Assembly (NCBI GenBank): GCA_947503285.1
Contig: CANNDD010000003.1
Coordinates: 62,001 to 126,000 of the forward strand
Reading direction: 5' to 3'
DNA length: 64,000 nt
Source of the DNA: an uncultured Croceitalea sp.
GTDB taxonomy: Bacteria > Bacteroidota > Bacteroidia > Flavobacteriales > Flavobacteriaceae
The translations under genes and the position numbers were made by a program. The notes beneath the pieces were generated by a model. That model was given only the letters and a program-made list of their open reading frames with translations. It did no database searches and was not told where the DNA came from. Position 1 is the stretch's first letter. Each line of letters starts with the position of its first letter. Below are positions 1 through 11,648 of the stretch, piece after piece.

Positions 1-380
1 TCAGATTGGTCCAGCGAGTACCTAGGTGATAGTTCATAGTAGCTTTTGGCCTCCAAATACAATGCTTCTTGCAACTTTTCGCTCTTTGGATATGACTTGA
101 CGAAACGCTCAAATTGATACCCAGACAAATAGTAATCACCAGATTGAAAATAAGAATCCGCAAAAAAGAACATCACACGTTCGCCTTGAGGTTTTCCAAC
201 ATAGCGCGGTGCAATCTGTTCAAAAAGTCTTTTGGCCCTTTTGAAATCCCCTTCTTTGTACAATTTTTCAGCTAAATCGTATTTTGGCTTAACTTCTTCA
301 TTTTTAAGTACTTTTTGGTACTCATTACAAGAAACTAGAAGGAAAAGGGTGCAAACGATTGTGGTAAAAGGTATCCTCAT
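1..380 (-). CDS. bamD: BamD-type outer membrane assembly lipoprotein (partial, 3' end outside window)
   Basis: The minus-strand frame is open from the first base of the window to an ATG at 380. It reads as a short hydrophobic signal ending in LLLVSC, so a lipoprotein with the lipidated Cys near residue 19. TPR-like helices follow (segments DLAEKLYKEGDFKRAKRLFE and FFADSYFQSGDYYLSGYQFE), as expected for BamD, the periplasmic lipoprotein that joins BamA in folding outer-membrane barrels. Only about 126 residues are visible; the family is usually 250-280 long. An in-frame ATG at 392 would add four residues; 380 is preferred because AGGA then lies about 11 bases upstream. The gene follows dapA on the same strand after a gap of about 100 bases. 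Confidence 0.8.
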   Translation of the reverse strand, partial: MRIPFTTIVCTLFLLVSCNEYQKVLKNEEVKPKYDLAEKLYKEGDFKRAKRLFEQIAPRYVGKPQGERVMFFFADSYFQSGDYYLSGYQFERFVKSYPKSEKLQEALYLEAKSYYELSPRYSLDQS

Positions 381-496
381 TTTCAAAAACATCCTGCAAA
401 ATTAGTGATTATCAATCGATTTCAAAATTATTACAGAAAATAAAGTTAAACCACATTTGAAGCCAACCCAATGGTTTTGGGCAAAATTTAACGCAA

Positions 497-1390
497 TCAA
501 GCAGTAACCAAATGTGTGGATTTCAAAAAAGTCTTGATTCTTTCCTTCAAATCGGTGCTGGCTTTTACCAAGGGCAACCGAACGGTATCCGTGGAGAGAT
601 CGTAATGCTCCATAATCACTTTTATTCCCGCGGGATTCCCCTCTTCAAATATCAGGTGCATGCCATTCAATAAGGTTTGGTGGATTTCATAGGCAGTTTC
701 CGATTCACCCCGTAGCCCTAGAGTGATCATTCTTGAAAATGCTTTGGGTAATCCCTGTCCTAAAACCGAAATCACCCCAGAACCCCCTGCAAGTACTGTT
801 GCAAGGGCGGTGAAATCATCCCCTGAAATCAAATGGAAGTCACCGGGTTTGTTTTGAAATATCTGATCCAGCTGCAACATATCGCCTGAGGCCTCTTTGA
901 TACCTATAATATTCTCAAAATCACGAGCTAATCTTAAGGTAGTTTCCGGCAGCATATTACTACCCGTTCTAGAAGGTACGTTGTACAAGATAATCGGTAA
1001 CGGTGAAGCAAGTGCCAATGCTTTGAAGTGCTGATATATACCCTCTTGCGTAGGCTTGCTATAGGCAGGTGATACAGATAGTATGGCCTCATAGTCCATG
1101 AAATCGGTTTGCCGTAACTCTTCTACCAAGGCATGGGTATTATTACCGCCAACCCCGAAAACAAGGGGTAAGCGTCCAGCATTGGTTTTTGAGACGGTAC
1201 CCATGACCAAGGCTTTTTCAGATTTGGTCAATGTAGCGGATTCGGCAGTAGTACCCATGACCACAAGATAATCGATTCCACCGGCAATCTGATATTCCAC
1301 AATACGCTGTAATGCCCCAACATCGACCCTTCCGTCACTATCAAAAGGGGTAATCAAAGCAACCCCGGTACCAACAAATTGTTCCATCAT
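497..1390 (-). CDS. dapA: 4-hydroxy-tetrahydrodipicolinate synthase
   Basis: DapA condenses pyruvate with aspartate semialdehyde, the first committed step to lysine and meso-diaminopimelate. The 297-residue TIM-barrel protein has the usual length. Visible are the pyruvate-binding motif GTTAES (46-51; usually GTTGES), Tyr110 in SPAY, Tyr136 in YNVPSRTG with Arg141, and the Schiff-base lysine Lys165 in GIKEASGD. The start ATG overlaps the TGA of the upstream DUF6913 gene (ATGA at 1387-1390), so translational coupling is likely; a second ATG follows directly. dapF, another gene of the pathway, lies about 20 kb away in this window. The Ala in place of Gly at residue 49 is a mild substitution and does not suggest loss of function. 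Confidence 0.95.
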   Translation of the reverse strand: MMEQFVGTGVALITPFDSDGRVDVGALQRIVEYQIAGGIDYLVVMGTTAESATLTKSEKALVMGTVSKTNAGRLPLVFGVGGNNTHALVEELRQTDFMDYEAILSVSPAYSKPTQEGIYQHFKALALASPLPIILYNVPSRTGSNMLPETTLRLARDFENIIGIKEASGDMLQLDQIFQNKPGDFHLISGDDFTALATVLAGGSGVISVLGQGLPKAFSRMITLGLRGESETAYEIHQTLLNGMHLIFEEGNPAGIKVIMEHYDLSTDTVRLPLVKASTDLKERIKTFLKSTHLVTA

Positions 1391-1923
1391 TCAATTTCTT
1401 TAAACACTTTTAAATACTTTCTCAATTCACTTTTGAACATTTTAAAGTCTTTCAAGTCCGTATGGAACATCAAATCGTTGATTTTAGCATCTACACCAAC
1501 AAAACCTACGCGCAAACGGGCATGTACCTTTACCGATAACAGCTTTAGCATAAGACGGTCCTCATTGTAATAATTCAATAGAAGATCGTATTCCCTACTG
1601 ATGAATTCGGCAACATGGCTATTCTCTATCGAACCATTCCAACCCATATCCTTATCGGTGAAAAATTGTATGGAAAATGGAGTATTCTTGTCTTCCCCCC
1701 TTTTGTAACCGATAATCTGTATGGCATTGGGTGCCAGTGAAAAATCATTCCGAAGCTCATTGAGCATTTCCGCATTCGGAAAGTTATCCATGTCAACAAC
1801 ACACGCTACAGCCTTAATGCCCTTTTCCCGATTCGTAGGTACTTTTGATTTTACCAACTCATCCTCTAAATACTTTAGACTTGACTTAACCTTAAATTTA
1901 TCCTGTATGGAACGAAATATCAT
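1387..1923 (-). CDS. DUF6913 family protein, unknown function
   Basis: This 178-residue soluble protein has no signal peptide or membrane segment. I recognise it as the Bacteroidota-specific DUF6913 family often found beside dapA. It starts with a basic helical region (residues 1-40), then an alternating hydrophobic strand/helix pattern around [19 protein letters not shown] and [15 protein letters not shown], and ends in a Lys-rich helix. No catalytic motif is evident. It is the first gene of the minus-strand unit DUF6913-dapA-bamD and overlaps dapA by four bases, so it is probably co-translated with it. That suggests a link to wall-precursor or envelope biogenesis, but this is inference from position only. 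Confidence 0.8.
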   Translation of the reverse strand: MIFRSIQDKFKVKSSLKYLEDELVKSKVPTNREKGIKAVACVVDMDNFPNAEMLNELRNDFSLAPNAIQIIGYKRGEDKNTPFSIQFFTDKDMGWNGSIENSHVAEFISREYDLLLNYYNEDRLMLKLLSVKVHARLRVGFVGVDAKINDLMFHTDLKDFKMFKSELRKYLKVFKEIE

Positions 1924-1991
1924 TTACAATTCTGCATTTTTGCAAATGTAATTAATATACTCGCTTCCCTGTAGCGAAGATAAAACGGAAT

Positions 1992-2756
1992 ATGCTTTTA
2001 AAAATAAAACAATTTGTTGCATTTGTAACATTTATGGCATTATATTCCTGCTCGAATAAGGCAGGGAATCCATCACAAATCACTGCAAAACAATTGCCCA
2101 TTGGCCAAACACTGCAAGTGGTAGATTCCATACAGGACTTTGTTGCCCCTTATCGTAATCGTATCAATTCCATATTGGACAGTACCCTGGCCTATGTGCC
2201 CAAAACCCTTGTCAAAGACGATGGCAAATTGAATACTTCGGCCGGTAATTTTATGGCCGATGTCGTTTTGGCACAGGCGAATCCCATTTTTGAATCCAGG
2301 ACCGGAAAATCCATTGATTTCGTCGTGCTCAATCATGGGGGCATACGCTCCATCATTTCAAAAGGCCATGTAAATGCAAGAACCGCTTATCAAATCATGC
2401 CTTTTGAGAACTATATCGCCATCGTAGAAATGAATGGGAAAGCAGTTAAGGACCTGTTGGATTTTTTAGCGAAATCTGGTAGGGCCCACCCTATTTCAAA
2501 TATGAAATTGGTTATTGATGCCTCAAGAAACATTGTAAAGGCCCATATTAATGGTAAACCTTTTGACGAAAACAGCACGTATTACGTAGCCAGTAACGAT
2601 TATTTGGTACAGGGCGGTGATGATATGGGTTTTTTCAAAAACCGAACGGCAGTTACCACTACCGATTATTTAGTGCGAAACGCCATTATTGACTACTTCA
2701 AAAAAACAGATACCATCAAGGCAACGGTCGATGACCGTTTTATTCAACTCAACTAA
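1992..2756 (+). CDS. 5'-nucleotidase C-terminal-domain lipoprotein
   Basis: A 254-residue protein with a signal peptide and lipobox LYSC (Cys20). The rest matches the C-terminal substrate-binding domain of the UshA/5'-nucleotidase family: NTSAGNFMAD (81-90), NHGGIRS (114-120) and SNDYLVQGGDDMGFF (201-215), the segments that hold the nucleotide base and sugar. There is no metallophosphoesterase domain in this chain. That domain is encoded separately by the next gene, which starts one base after this stop, so the two chains probably act together on the cell surface or in the periplasm to dephosphorylate nucleotides. In UshA the two domains are one chain with the phosphoesterase first; here they are split and in reverse order. 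Confidence 0.88.
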   Translation: MLLKIKQFVAFVTFMALYSCSNKAGNPSQITAKQLPIGQTLQVVDSIQDFVAPYRNRINSILDSTLAYVPKTLVKDDGKLNTSAGNFMADVVLAQANPIFESRTGKSIDFVVLNHGGIRSIISKGHVNARTAYQIMPFENYIAIVEMNGKAVKDLLDFLAKSGRAHPISNMKLVIDASRNIVKAHINGKPFDENSTYYVASNDYLVQGGDDMGFFKNRTAVTTTDYLVRNAIIDYFKKTDTIKATVDDRFIQLN

Positions 2757-2757
2757 T

Positions 2758-3672
2758 ATGCGACGACGTTCTTTTATTACAAAAACCGCTGCTTCCAGTA
2801 CGTTGTTGGGGCTTGGCGGATTGGCTTTGAATTCTTGCACTACAATAGGCAAAAAGCATCTAACGATATTGCATACCAATGACGTGCATAGTCATATCGA
2901 CCCGTTCCCCAGCGATCATTCACGTTACGCCAACCTAGGGGGCTTGGCGCGAAGGGCAAGTTTGGTAGAACGAATACGCCATGAAAACCCAAATACCCTA
3001 CTATTCGATGCCGGCGATATTTTTCAAGGAACCCCCTATTTCAATTTTTATGGTGGGGAATTGGAATTCAAGTTGATGAGTATGCTCAAATACGATGCCG
3101 CTACCATAGGTAACCATGACTTTGACAACGGTATCGATGGACTTCTTGCCCAAATGCCCCATGCCCAATTTGAATTGATATCGGCCAATTATGATTTTAC
3201 CAATACCGTGATGGACGGTTTGGTAAAACCTTACCAGACCTATCTTATTGACGGTATTAAAATCGGTGTTTATGGCTTGGGCATTGCCCTCGACGGGTTA
3301 GTAACTAAAAAACTCTACAAAGAAACCCAGTATGAACATCCTTATAATGTAGCTTTTGATATCGAGCGTCGGCTAAAAAATGAAGAGCATTGTGATATTA
3401 TTGTATGCTTATCCCATTTAGGCTATGACTATGACGGAAATCCGAATCGGCCCGATGACGTTCGTCTGGCACAAAAAACCTCATACACTAACCTAATTAT
3501 CGGGGGCCATACACATACGTTTCTAGAGAAACCCCATGTTTTGAACAACAAAATGGGGATGCCCGTTTTAGTGAATCAGGTAGGCTGCTATGGCCTAAAT
3601 TTGGGACGGATTGATTTTTACTTTGATGCTAGCAAGCATATTTCTGTAGATGGTATCAGTATTTCGGTGTAG
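2758..3672 (+). CDS. Metallophosphoesterase, 5'-nucleotidase N-terminal-domain type, Tat-exported
   Basis: A 304-residue protein beginning MRRRSFITK, a twin-arginine signal; Cys27 in ALNSC may be lipidated after Tat export. The catalytic two-metal site is complete: HTNDVHSH (39-46), DAGD (84-87), GNHDFD (118-123), then CLSHLGYD and GGHTHT further on. The protein stops where the UshA C-terminal domain would begin; that domain is the preceding gene. The frame is open further upstream to 2689, but ATG 2758 follows the TAA of the first gene by one base and gives the proper Tat signal, so I chose it. Probably a secreted nucleotidase recovering phosphate and nucleosides; the exact substrate is not shown. 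Confidence 0.9.
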   Translation: MRRRSFITKTAASSTLLGLGGLALNSCTTIGKKHLTILHTNDVHSHIDPFPSDHSRYANLGGLARRASLVERIRHENPNTLLFDAGDIFQGTPYFNFYGGELEFKLMSMLKYDAATIGNHDFDNGIDGLLAQMPHAQFELISANYDFTNTVMDGLVKPYQTYLIDGIKIGVYGLGIALDGLVTKKLYKETQYEHPYNVAFDIERRLKNEEHCDIIVCLSHLGYDYDGNPNRPDDVRLAQKTSYTNLIIGGHTHTFLEKPHVLNNKMGMPVLVNQVGCYGLNLGRIDFYFDASKHISVDGISISV

Positions 3673-3677
3673 TCGTC

Positions 3678-3803
3678 TTAGATAGCATCATGTTCTGAAC
3701 GGACATACGGTACCTGTTTCATCTTAAGATTACCATCTTCACATACCTCGTATTGCCAACTATGGAATAGTGGCTGCCAAGCATACAATAATGAAGTAAA
3801 TCC
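3678..3803 (-). pseudogene. Possible gene remnant in the intergenic region
   Basis: Between the nucleotidase pair and the next gene, the minus strand carries a 41-codon open stretch without a start codon. It is bounded by an in-frame TAA at 3804-3806 and ends in TAA at 3678-3680. Its translation has a protein-like composition (LLYAWQPLFHSWQYEV, then KQVPYVRSEHD), rich in Trp, Gln and Tyr. It may be the surviving 3' end of a decayed gene. I do not recognise the family. An open run of this length can arise by chance, so confidence is low. Confidence 0.3.
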
Positions 3804-3883
3804 TTACAAAAAGATATGTATCACTGTAAGTAAAAACTTAACTTATAGGCTTTATGTAACAGCTAATTCACCTTAAAAACAAA

Positions 3884-4918
3884 ATGATGGCCCGAAGGAC
3901 ACAACTGAGTTTTGCTACTTTCAATTTGTACAATCTACATACTCCTGGAAACCGTATATATAGGGATGCCGATGGATGGAGTCAAGCGGAATATGATAAG
4001 AAGATCACGTGGTCAGCAAATATTATCAAAAATACGGATGCCAAGGTATGGGGTTTTCAAGAGCTTTGGCATAAGGATGCCTTGACAGCCCTATTTGAAG
4101 AAGCCGGTTTGATGGCAGATTATGATTTGTTGCTGCCTGATAATCATGACAATACTAAAATCATTTGTGCTGCCGCCGTAAAGAAAGGGCTTTTGCAGGG
4201 TACTCCCAATTGGATCGTTAATTTTCCAGATAAGATGCGGTTGGAAAGTTCTGGCGACGATGACCAAACACCCGATATATCCATTGCAATAAACAAATTT
4301 TCGAGACCTACCCTAAACTTCAAGATCAAACCACGTTCTGACGGTAAGGAAATATCAGTTTACGTAGCTCATTTAAAATCGAAATCACCGACACAATTAT
4401 GGCGCGAAGGATGGTATCGTGATAATGTCGATTTCTATAAAAAGCATGCTACTGCATTAGGCGCTACGATAAGTACCATTAGACGATCGGCCGAAGCTGC
4501 GGCCTTACGCATGTTGATTATTGAAGAAATCAAAGGTAACGACAATCCTTTGGTGGTCATGGGCGATATCAACGATGCGCAACTGAGCAACACCATGAAC
4601 ATCTTGACCGGGCAACCCAATTATTTGTTAAGTGGCCTTTCAAAAGGGGGCTCTGATACCGGCCTCTATACCGTTGCCACCTTACAAGAGTACCGAAGTT
4701 TACGTGACGTTTACTATACCCACGTTTATCAAAACACCAAAGAATCCCTGGATCATATTTTGGTTTCCCAAGAATTCTACGATAGCTCAAGAAAACGTAT
4801 TTGGGCATATAAGGGAATGGAAATCGTGAACGACCACCTCGATGATGATGCCCACAAATTATCGGGCACCACGGACCATGGTATAGTCAAGGCCACTTTT
4901 GAATATAGGCCCATCTAA
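3884..4918 (+). CDS. Endonuclease/exonuclease/phosphatase-family protein
   Basis: A 344-residue protein of the DNase I-like EEP fold. Visible are the N-terminal strand with Asn (ATFNLYNLH, 11-19), the metal-binding Glu60 in GFQELWH, the central VMGDINDAQLS (Asp and Asn of the active site) and the C-terminal TDHGIVKATF, which supplies the catalytic Asp-His pair. There is no signal peptide, so it is probably cytoplasmic, though flavobacterial members are often exported. The family cleaves phosphodiesters in DNA, RNA, phosphoinositides or sphingomyelin; the substrate cannot be told from the sequence. A second ATG directly follows the first. It stands alone between two intergenic regions, and the palindromic cluster begins just after its stop. 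Confidence 0.85.
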   Translation: MMARRTQLSFATFNLYNLHTPGNRIYRDADGWSQAEYDKKITWSANIIKNTDAKVWGFQELWHKDALTALFEEAGLMADYDLLLPDNHDNTKIICAAAVKKGLLQGTPNWIVNFPDKMRLESSGDDDQTPDISIAINKFSRPTLNFKIKPRSDGKEISVYVAHLKSKSPTQLWREGWYRDNVDFYKKHATALGATISTIRRSAEAAALRMLIIEEIKGNDNPLVVMGDINDAQLSNTMNILTGQPNYLLSGLSKGGSDTGLYTVATLQEYRSLRDVYYTHVYQNTKESLDHILVSQEFYDSSRKRIWAYKGMEIVNDHLDDDAHKLSGTTDHGIVKATFEYRPI

Positions 4919-4920
4919 TA

Positions 4921-5087
4921 ATCACCTCGATTATATACCCGGTTTTGACTCACGAAGGTCACCTAACTGACATTAACATAACGTGAGTTCGACATAGACT
5001 TTCAATGGCTTATTTTGATTTTCAATGGTTTATATTTTACTTTCAGGTCGAGCCTGCCTTGTCGGAAGACAGGCGCTCGAGGTGACC
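4921..5087. repeat. Compound palindromic repeat cluster (REP/BIME-like)
   Basis: This fills most of the 310-base gap between the EEP gene and the S15 peptidase. It holds: a hairpin at 5048-5080 (TCGAG + CCTGCCTT pairing with AAGACAGG + CTCGA, one mismatch and a two-base bulge); TCACCTCGA at 4922-4930, the exact reverse complement of 5077-5085; GGTCACC (4957-4963) against GGTGACC (5081-5087); ACTCACG (4948-4954) against CGTGAGT (4982-4988); and a 14-base direct repeat TTTCAATGGYTTAT at 5000 and 5020 with period 20. CTCGAGGTGACC-like palindromes are a familiar intergenic repeat type in Flavobacteriaceae. From 5088 to 5228 I see nothing further. Confidence 0.6.
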
Positions 5088-5228
5088 GCTGTTGAATTTA
5101 TTGGTCTTTATCCTTTTTAAAGGACAAATCTCAAATCGAAACTGCCGTTATCATAGGTATTTTTATCATAAGTCCATAATTCTTTTGGCTATTGCTTATT
5201 TTTAGGGCTAAACAAACACATCGAGTTC

Positions 5229-7061
5229 ATGAGAAGCTTTTCCCTTTTGGTATTTCTACTGGCTACCCCAATGCTATCACTAAATGCCCAGACCGATTCA
5301 AAAACGGTTCCCATATTTGAAAATGGTGAAACACAGGTCGTTGACGGATTTAAAGACCCCTCGAAATGGATACGACACGATCTTTTTGTGGAGACCGAAT
5401 TTGACACGGATGGGGATGGTAAATTGGACCGGATGCATGTATCGGTCACTAGACCTGAACAAACAGAATCAGAAGATCTAAAATTACCGGTGATTTATGT
5501 TTCTAGTCCCTATTTTGCCGGAGTCGCCCCTTTTGTAGAAGGATTATTTTGGAATGTGGAACATGAGCTGGGTGAACTACCAGAGGAGCGTATCCACCCT
5601 GAGGTCAGACGAAAAGGGGAACGCCCCATCATTTCAAATTCGCATATCAACAAATGGATTCCTAGGGGATATATCGTCGTGCATTCTTCTTCACCCGGTA
5701 CCGGTCTTTCACAAGGGGCACCCACAGTTGGTGGCGACAATGAATCACTGGCCCCAAAAGCGGTCATAGATTGGCTAAACGGCCGAGCGAAAGGCTATAC
5801 CGAACCTTATGGCGACCAGACCGCAGAAGCGTATTGGACCACCGGAAAAGTTGGCATGACAGGTACCTCGTACAACGGAACCATTCCCTTAGCTGCTGCC
5901 ACCACAGGTGTAGATGGTCTAGAGGCCATAATACCCATAGCCCCGAACACCTCATATTATCACTATTACCGATCCAACGGTTTGGTACGTTCGCCCGGGG
6001 GATATCTTGGCGAGGATATCGACGTACTTTACGATTTCATCCATAGTGGCGATGAATCAAAACGTGAGCACAACAATAAAAAAATCAGGGATACGGAAAT
6101 GAAGAACAATATGGACCGTATCACCGGTGATTACAATGATTTCTGGGCGGGCAGGGATTACCTGCACGATATGGGGCCAATGAAAGCTGCCCTGCTAATG
6201 TCACATGGCTTTAATGATTGGAATGTAATGCCAGAACATAGCTATCGTATTTATAAAGCCGCGAAAGAAAAAGGGTTGCCCATCCAAGTCTATTACCATC
6301 AAAATGGACATGGCGGACCGCCACCCCTCAAACTGATGAATCGATGGTTCACCCGTTACTTGCACGGTGTTGAAAATGGTGTTGAAAACGACCCCAAGGC
6401 ATGGATAGTACGTGAAAATGACAAACAGGAAAACCCAACGTCTTATGCCGATTATCCGAATCCCAAAGCGGAAAAAGTAATTTTGAACCTAACTTCCGGA
6501 GGTGCTGCGGTCGGAAACTTAAGCTTACAAAAAGTAGAAAAGCAGGGAACGGAAACCCTTGTGGATGATTTTACTATTTCTGGCAAAGACCTGGCAATAG
6601 CACAAAATTCAAAACATCGCTTGCTTTATGCAACAACTGAATTAAAACAAGACCTTCATATATCGGGCACCCCAAGAGTGACCATAAAACTGGCCTCGAG
6701 CAAGCCCGCGGCAAACCTCTCGGTTTGGTTGGTCTCATTGCCTTGGAATGATGACCCTAAAGCAAAAATAACCGACAACATCATTACGCGAGGGTGGGCA
6801 GACCCACAGAACCATACATCATTGACGCAAGGCGAACCCTTGAAACCGGGTAAATTTTATGAGATTTCTTTCGATTTAATGCCCGATGATCAGCTCATAC
6901 CTAAAGGGCAACAAATCGGGTTGATGATCTTTTCAAGTGACAAAGAGTTCACCCTACATCCAAAACCAGGAACAGAACTAACGATTGATTTAGATGCAAC
7001 AGCTCTAGAATTACCTATCGTTGGCGGTGTAGAATCGTTGAAAGGGGCCATTGAAGAATGA
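5229..7061 (+). CDS. Xaa-Pro dipeptidyl-peptidase (peptidase family S15)
   Basis: A secreted 610-residue serine peptidase that removes X-Pro dipeptides from peptide N-termini. A signal peptide (1-20, ending SLNA-QT) leads to the alpha/beta-hydrolase core with Ser214 in GMTGTSYNG, Asp330 in SHGFNDWNV and His361 in NGHGG, a complete triad. The C-terminal 150 residues form the jelly-roll domain typical of S15/CocE proteins (LHISGTPRVTIKLASS onward). An odd detail is DTDGDGKLDR (59-68), a calcium-loop-like sequence near the N-terminus. It is transcribed alone, preceded by the palindromic cluster and convergent with the next gene. Cocaine-esterase-like acyl hydrolases share the fold, but the annotation as peptidase is the usual one for this architecture. 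Confidence 0.9.
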   Translation: MRSFSLLVFLLATPMLSLNAQTDSKTVPIFENGETQVVDGFKDPSKWIRHDLFVETEFDTDGDGKLDRMHVSVTRPEQTESEDLKLPVIYVSSPYFAGVAPFVEGLFWNVEHELGELPEERIHPEVRRKGERPIISNSHINKWIPRGYIVVHSSSPGTGLSQGAPTVGGDNESLAPKAVIDWLNGRAKGYTEPYGDQTAEAYWTTGKVGMTGTSYNGTIPLAAATTGVDGLEAIIPIAPNTSYYHYYRSNGLVRSPGGYLGEDIDVLYDFIHSGDESKREHNNKKIRDTEMKNNMDRITGDYNDFWAGRDYLHDMGPMKAALLMSHGFNDWNVMPEHSYRIYKAAKEKGLPIQVYYHQNGHGGPPPLKLMNRWFTRYLHGVENGVENDPKAWIVRENDKQENPTSYADYPNPKAEKVILNLTSGGAAVGNLSLQKVEKQGTETLVDDFTISGKDLAIAQNSKHRLLYATTELKQDLHISGTPRVTIKLASSKPAANLSVWLVSLPWNDDPKAKITDNIITRGWADPQNHTSLTQGEPLKPGKFYEISFDLMPDDQLIPKGQQIGLMIFSSDKEFTLHPKPGTELTIDLDATALELPIVGGVESLKGAIEE

Positions 7062-7097
7062 CTTAACCCATAGATTCCATTTAAAAAGTATTCGTTA

Positions 7098-7403
7098 TTA
7101 ATTTTGGGCTAAAACCACAATCACCATTTCTTTGATCTCATCTGAAACAGAAGTGCTACAAAAAGGCTTTCCGGCCTGTTGGTACCAATAGCCTGCATTG
7201 AATTCATCACCCTCTACCCGATGTAAATGGGCATGTATCCAGCTGCCCATTTCAGTATGTAAATTTTGTGCAATGGTATGGGAAGACTCCCAATTTCCAT
7301 TGGCAGCAAACCACAAAGCTTGTAAGGATTGAGGCCAATTGGAATTAGGAGCTTCCTCTTGAAATGTTAGTTGAAATTCTTTATAGTTTTTAGGGATTTT
7401 CAT
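7098..7403 (-). CDS. Conserved hypothetical protein
   Basis: A 101-residue soluble protein with the start at ATG 7403; a TTG two codons upstream is less likely. The sequence is rich in Trp, His and Asn and contains a WFAANGNWESSHTIAQN segment (near residue 30) followed by IHAHLHRVEGDEFNAGYWYQQAGKPF. I have seen similar short proteins annotated as conserved hypothetical in Bacteroidota and Proteobacteria, and know no function. The helix-turn-helix hairpin pattern could be a tetratricopeptide-like fold. It lies nine bases downstream of the M23 peptidase stop on the same strand, so the two probably form an operon. Confidence 0.7.
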   Translation of the reverse strand: MKIPKNYKEFQLTFQEEAPNSNWPQSLQALWFAANGNWESSHTIAQNLHTEMGSWIHAHLHRVEGDEFNAGYWYQQAGKPFCSTSVSDEIKEMVIVVLAQN

Positions 7404-7412
7404 AACCAAAGA

Positions 7413-7994
7413 TTAAGGTCGTAACCAAGTATCTGGATTTAAATAAAACATCTTTTTCCAGCCTTGAACGGCCTTATCATCGTTTAAATGTACATAAGGA
7501 AAAGGAGTCGTGATGGCGTAGTGCAAATGGGGCGGTTTCCCCTTGGCATTACCGGTATCTCCTACAGTGCCCAATACGGAACCCCTCGAAATAGGTTTTA
7601 AGGGAAATGTTCGTATTTCATCTAAATGGGCATAATAATGAAACCGCCACTTGGGGCCCAAAACCATAACGGATTTACCCCCTTTGCCCCCATCATGGGT
7701 ATAAATAACAATTCCATTGGTAGACGCAATAGCAGGAGTACCATGTTTTGCAAAAATATCAATCCCCTTATGGGTAATGGAACTGCCCCATGGGTAGGCC
7801 CAAAATGAATCTTTGTGCCATGAACTGGTAGCTGCGCCATCTACAGGGATTATGAGATCTTGCGGAATCAAAAAAACCAGTAGAAGGATCAATACCGGAA
7901 TCAAAAACCATTTTTTAAAGTACCGGTATCGTACCATAAAGGCAAAACTCGAAAGTAGTACAAACCAAAACCGTCTTGTGGTATTTGTTATCAT
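7413..7994 (-). CDS. M23-family metallopeptidase (membrane-anchored peptidoglycan peptidase)
   Basis: A 193-residue zinc peptidase of the LytM/M23 fold that cuts peptidoglycan cross-bridges or stems. A single transmembrane segment (about residues 30-48) anchors it, with the catalytic domain outside. Zinc ligands and catalytic residues are present: His75 and Asp79 in HKGIDIF, His123 in YAHLD, and His156/His158 in HLHYAI. The start is placed at ATG 7994; a TTG at 8015 would add seven residues. The gene is divergent from the DUF3089 gene with 22 bases between starts, so a shared promoter region must overlap the coding ends. It is followed closely by a small hypothetical gene. Confidence 0.88.
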   Translation of the reverse strand: MITNTTRRFWFVLLSSFAFMVRYRYFKKWFLIPVLILLLVFLIPQDLIIPVDGAATSSWHKDSFWAYPWGSSITHKGIDIFAKHGTPAIASTNGIVIYTHDGGKGGKSVMVLGPKWRFHYYAHLDEIRTFPLKPISRGSVLGTVGDTGNAKGKPPHLHYAITTPFPYVHLNDDKAVQGWKKMFYLNPDTWLRP

Positions 7995-8016
7995 TTCTTT
8001 TTCTAATTTAGACAAT

Positions 8017-11063
<3,047 letters not shown>

Positions 11064-11645
11064 TCAGGTCTGTTCTTTTGTAATCCATTTAGGAACCGGT
11101 TTAGGACTATAATTTTTCATTTTGTGCAATAAGTTATCAATGTTATCATCAACCAATACCATTTCATAATTGAAGGGTTTCACAAAACCTTGATGAACCA
11201 TGTGTTCGAGCATTTGAAGTAATGTATCATAAAAACCGTTGGTGTTCAAAACGCCGATAGGGTAATTGTGTAACCCCAATTGCGCCCAAGTCAGCATTTC
11301 AAAAAACTCTTCCAAGGTTCCGTATCCGCCCGGCAACATCAAAATACCGGAAGATAGCTCGTGCATCCTCATTTTTCGTTCATGCATGTCTTTGGTGATG
11401 ATAAGTTGCGTCAAGTTAGGGTGATATACTTCTTTCTTCATTAGAAATTCAGGGATTACACCGATTACTTTCCCCTTGTAGGTTAAAGCACCTTTTGCCA
11501 CCGCGCCCATAACCCCAATTCGAGCCCCACCATATACCAACGTAATGTGCCGCTCGGCAAGTATCCGACCCAGTTGAAAGGCATCATCCATATATTTGGC
11601 ATCATCACCTTCGCTACTTCCACAAAAAACAACTATACTATTCAT
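11064..11645 (-). CDS. LOG-family protein (TIGR00730 Rossmann fold)
   Basis: A 193-residue cytosolic protein of the LOG/YvdD family. The hallmark PGGYGTLEEFFE (105-116) and the preceding arginine-containing helix HERKMRMHEL (88-97) are intact. In the family these bind nucleoside monophosphates, and characterised members are cytokinin riboside 5'-monophosphate phosphoribohydrolases that cut the N-glycosidic bond of (modified) AMP. In bacteria the physiological role is mostly unknown. It sits between prmC (three bases away) and ligA, an arrangement suggesting an operon GNAT-prmC-LOG-ligA. I would call it a nucleotide 5'-monophosphate nucleosidase by homology only. Confidence 0.9.
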   Translation of the reverse strand: MNSIVVFCGSSEGDDAKYMDDAFQLGRILAERHITLVYGGARIGVMGAVAKGALTYKGKVIGVIPEFLMKKEVYHPNLTQLIITKDMHERKMRMHELSSGILMLPGGYGTLEEFFEMLTWAQLGLHNYPIGVLNTNGFYDTLLQMLEHMVHQGFVKPFNYEMVLVDDNIDNLLHKMKNYSPKPVPKWITKEQT

Positions 11646-11648
11646 TCC

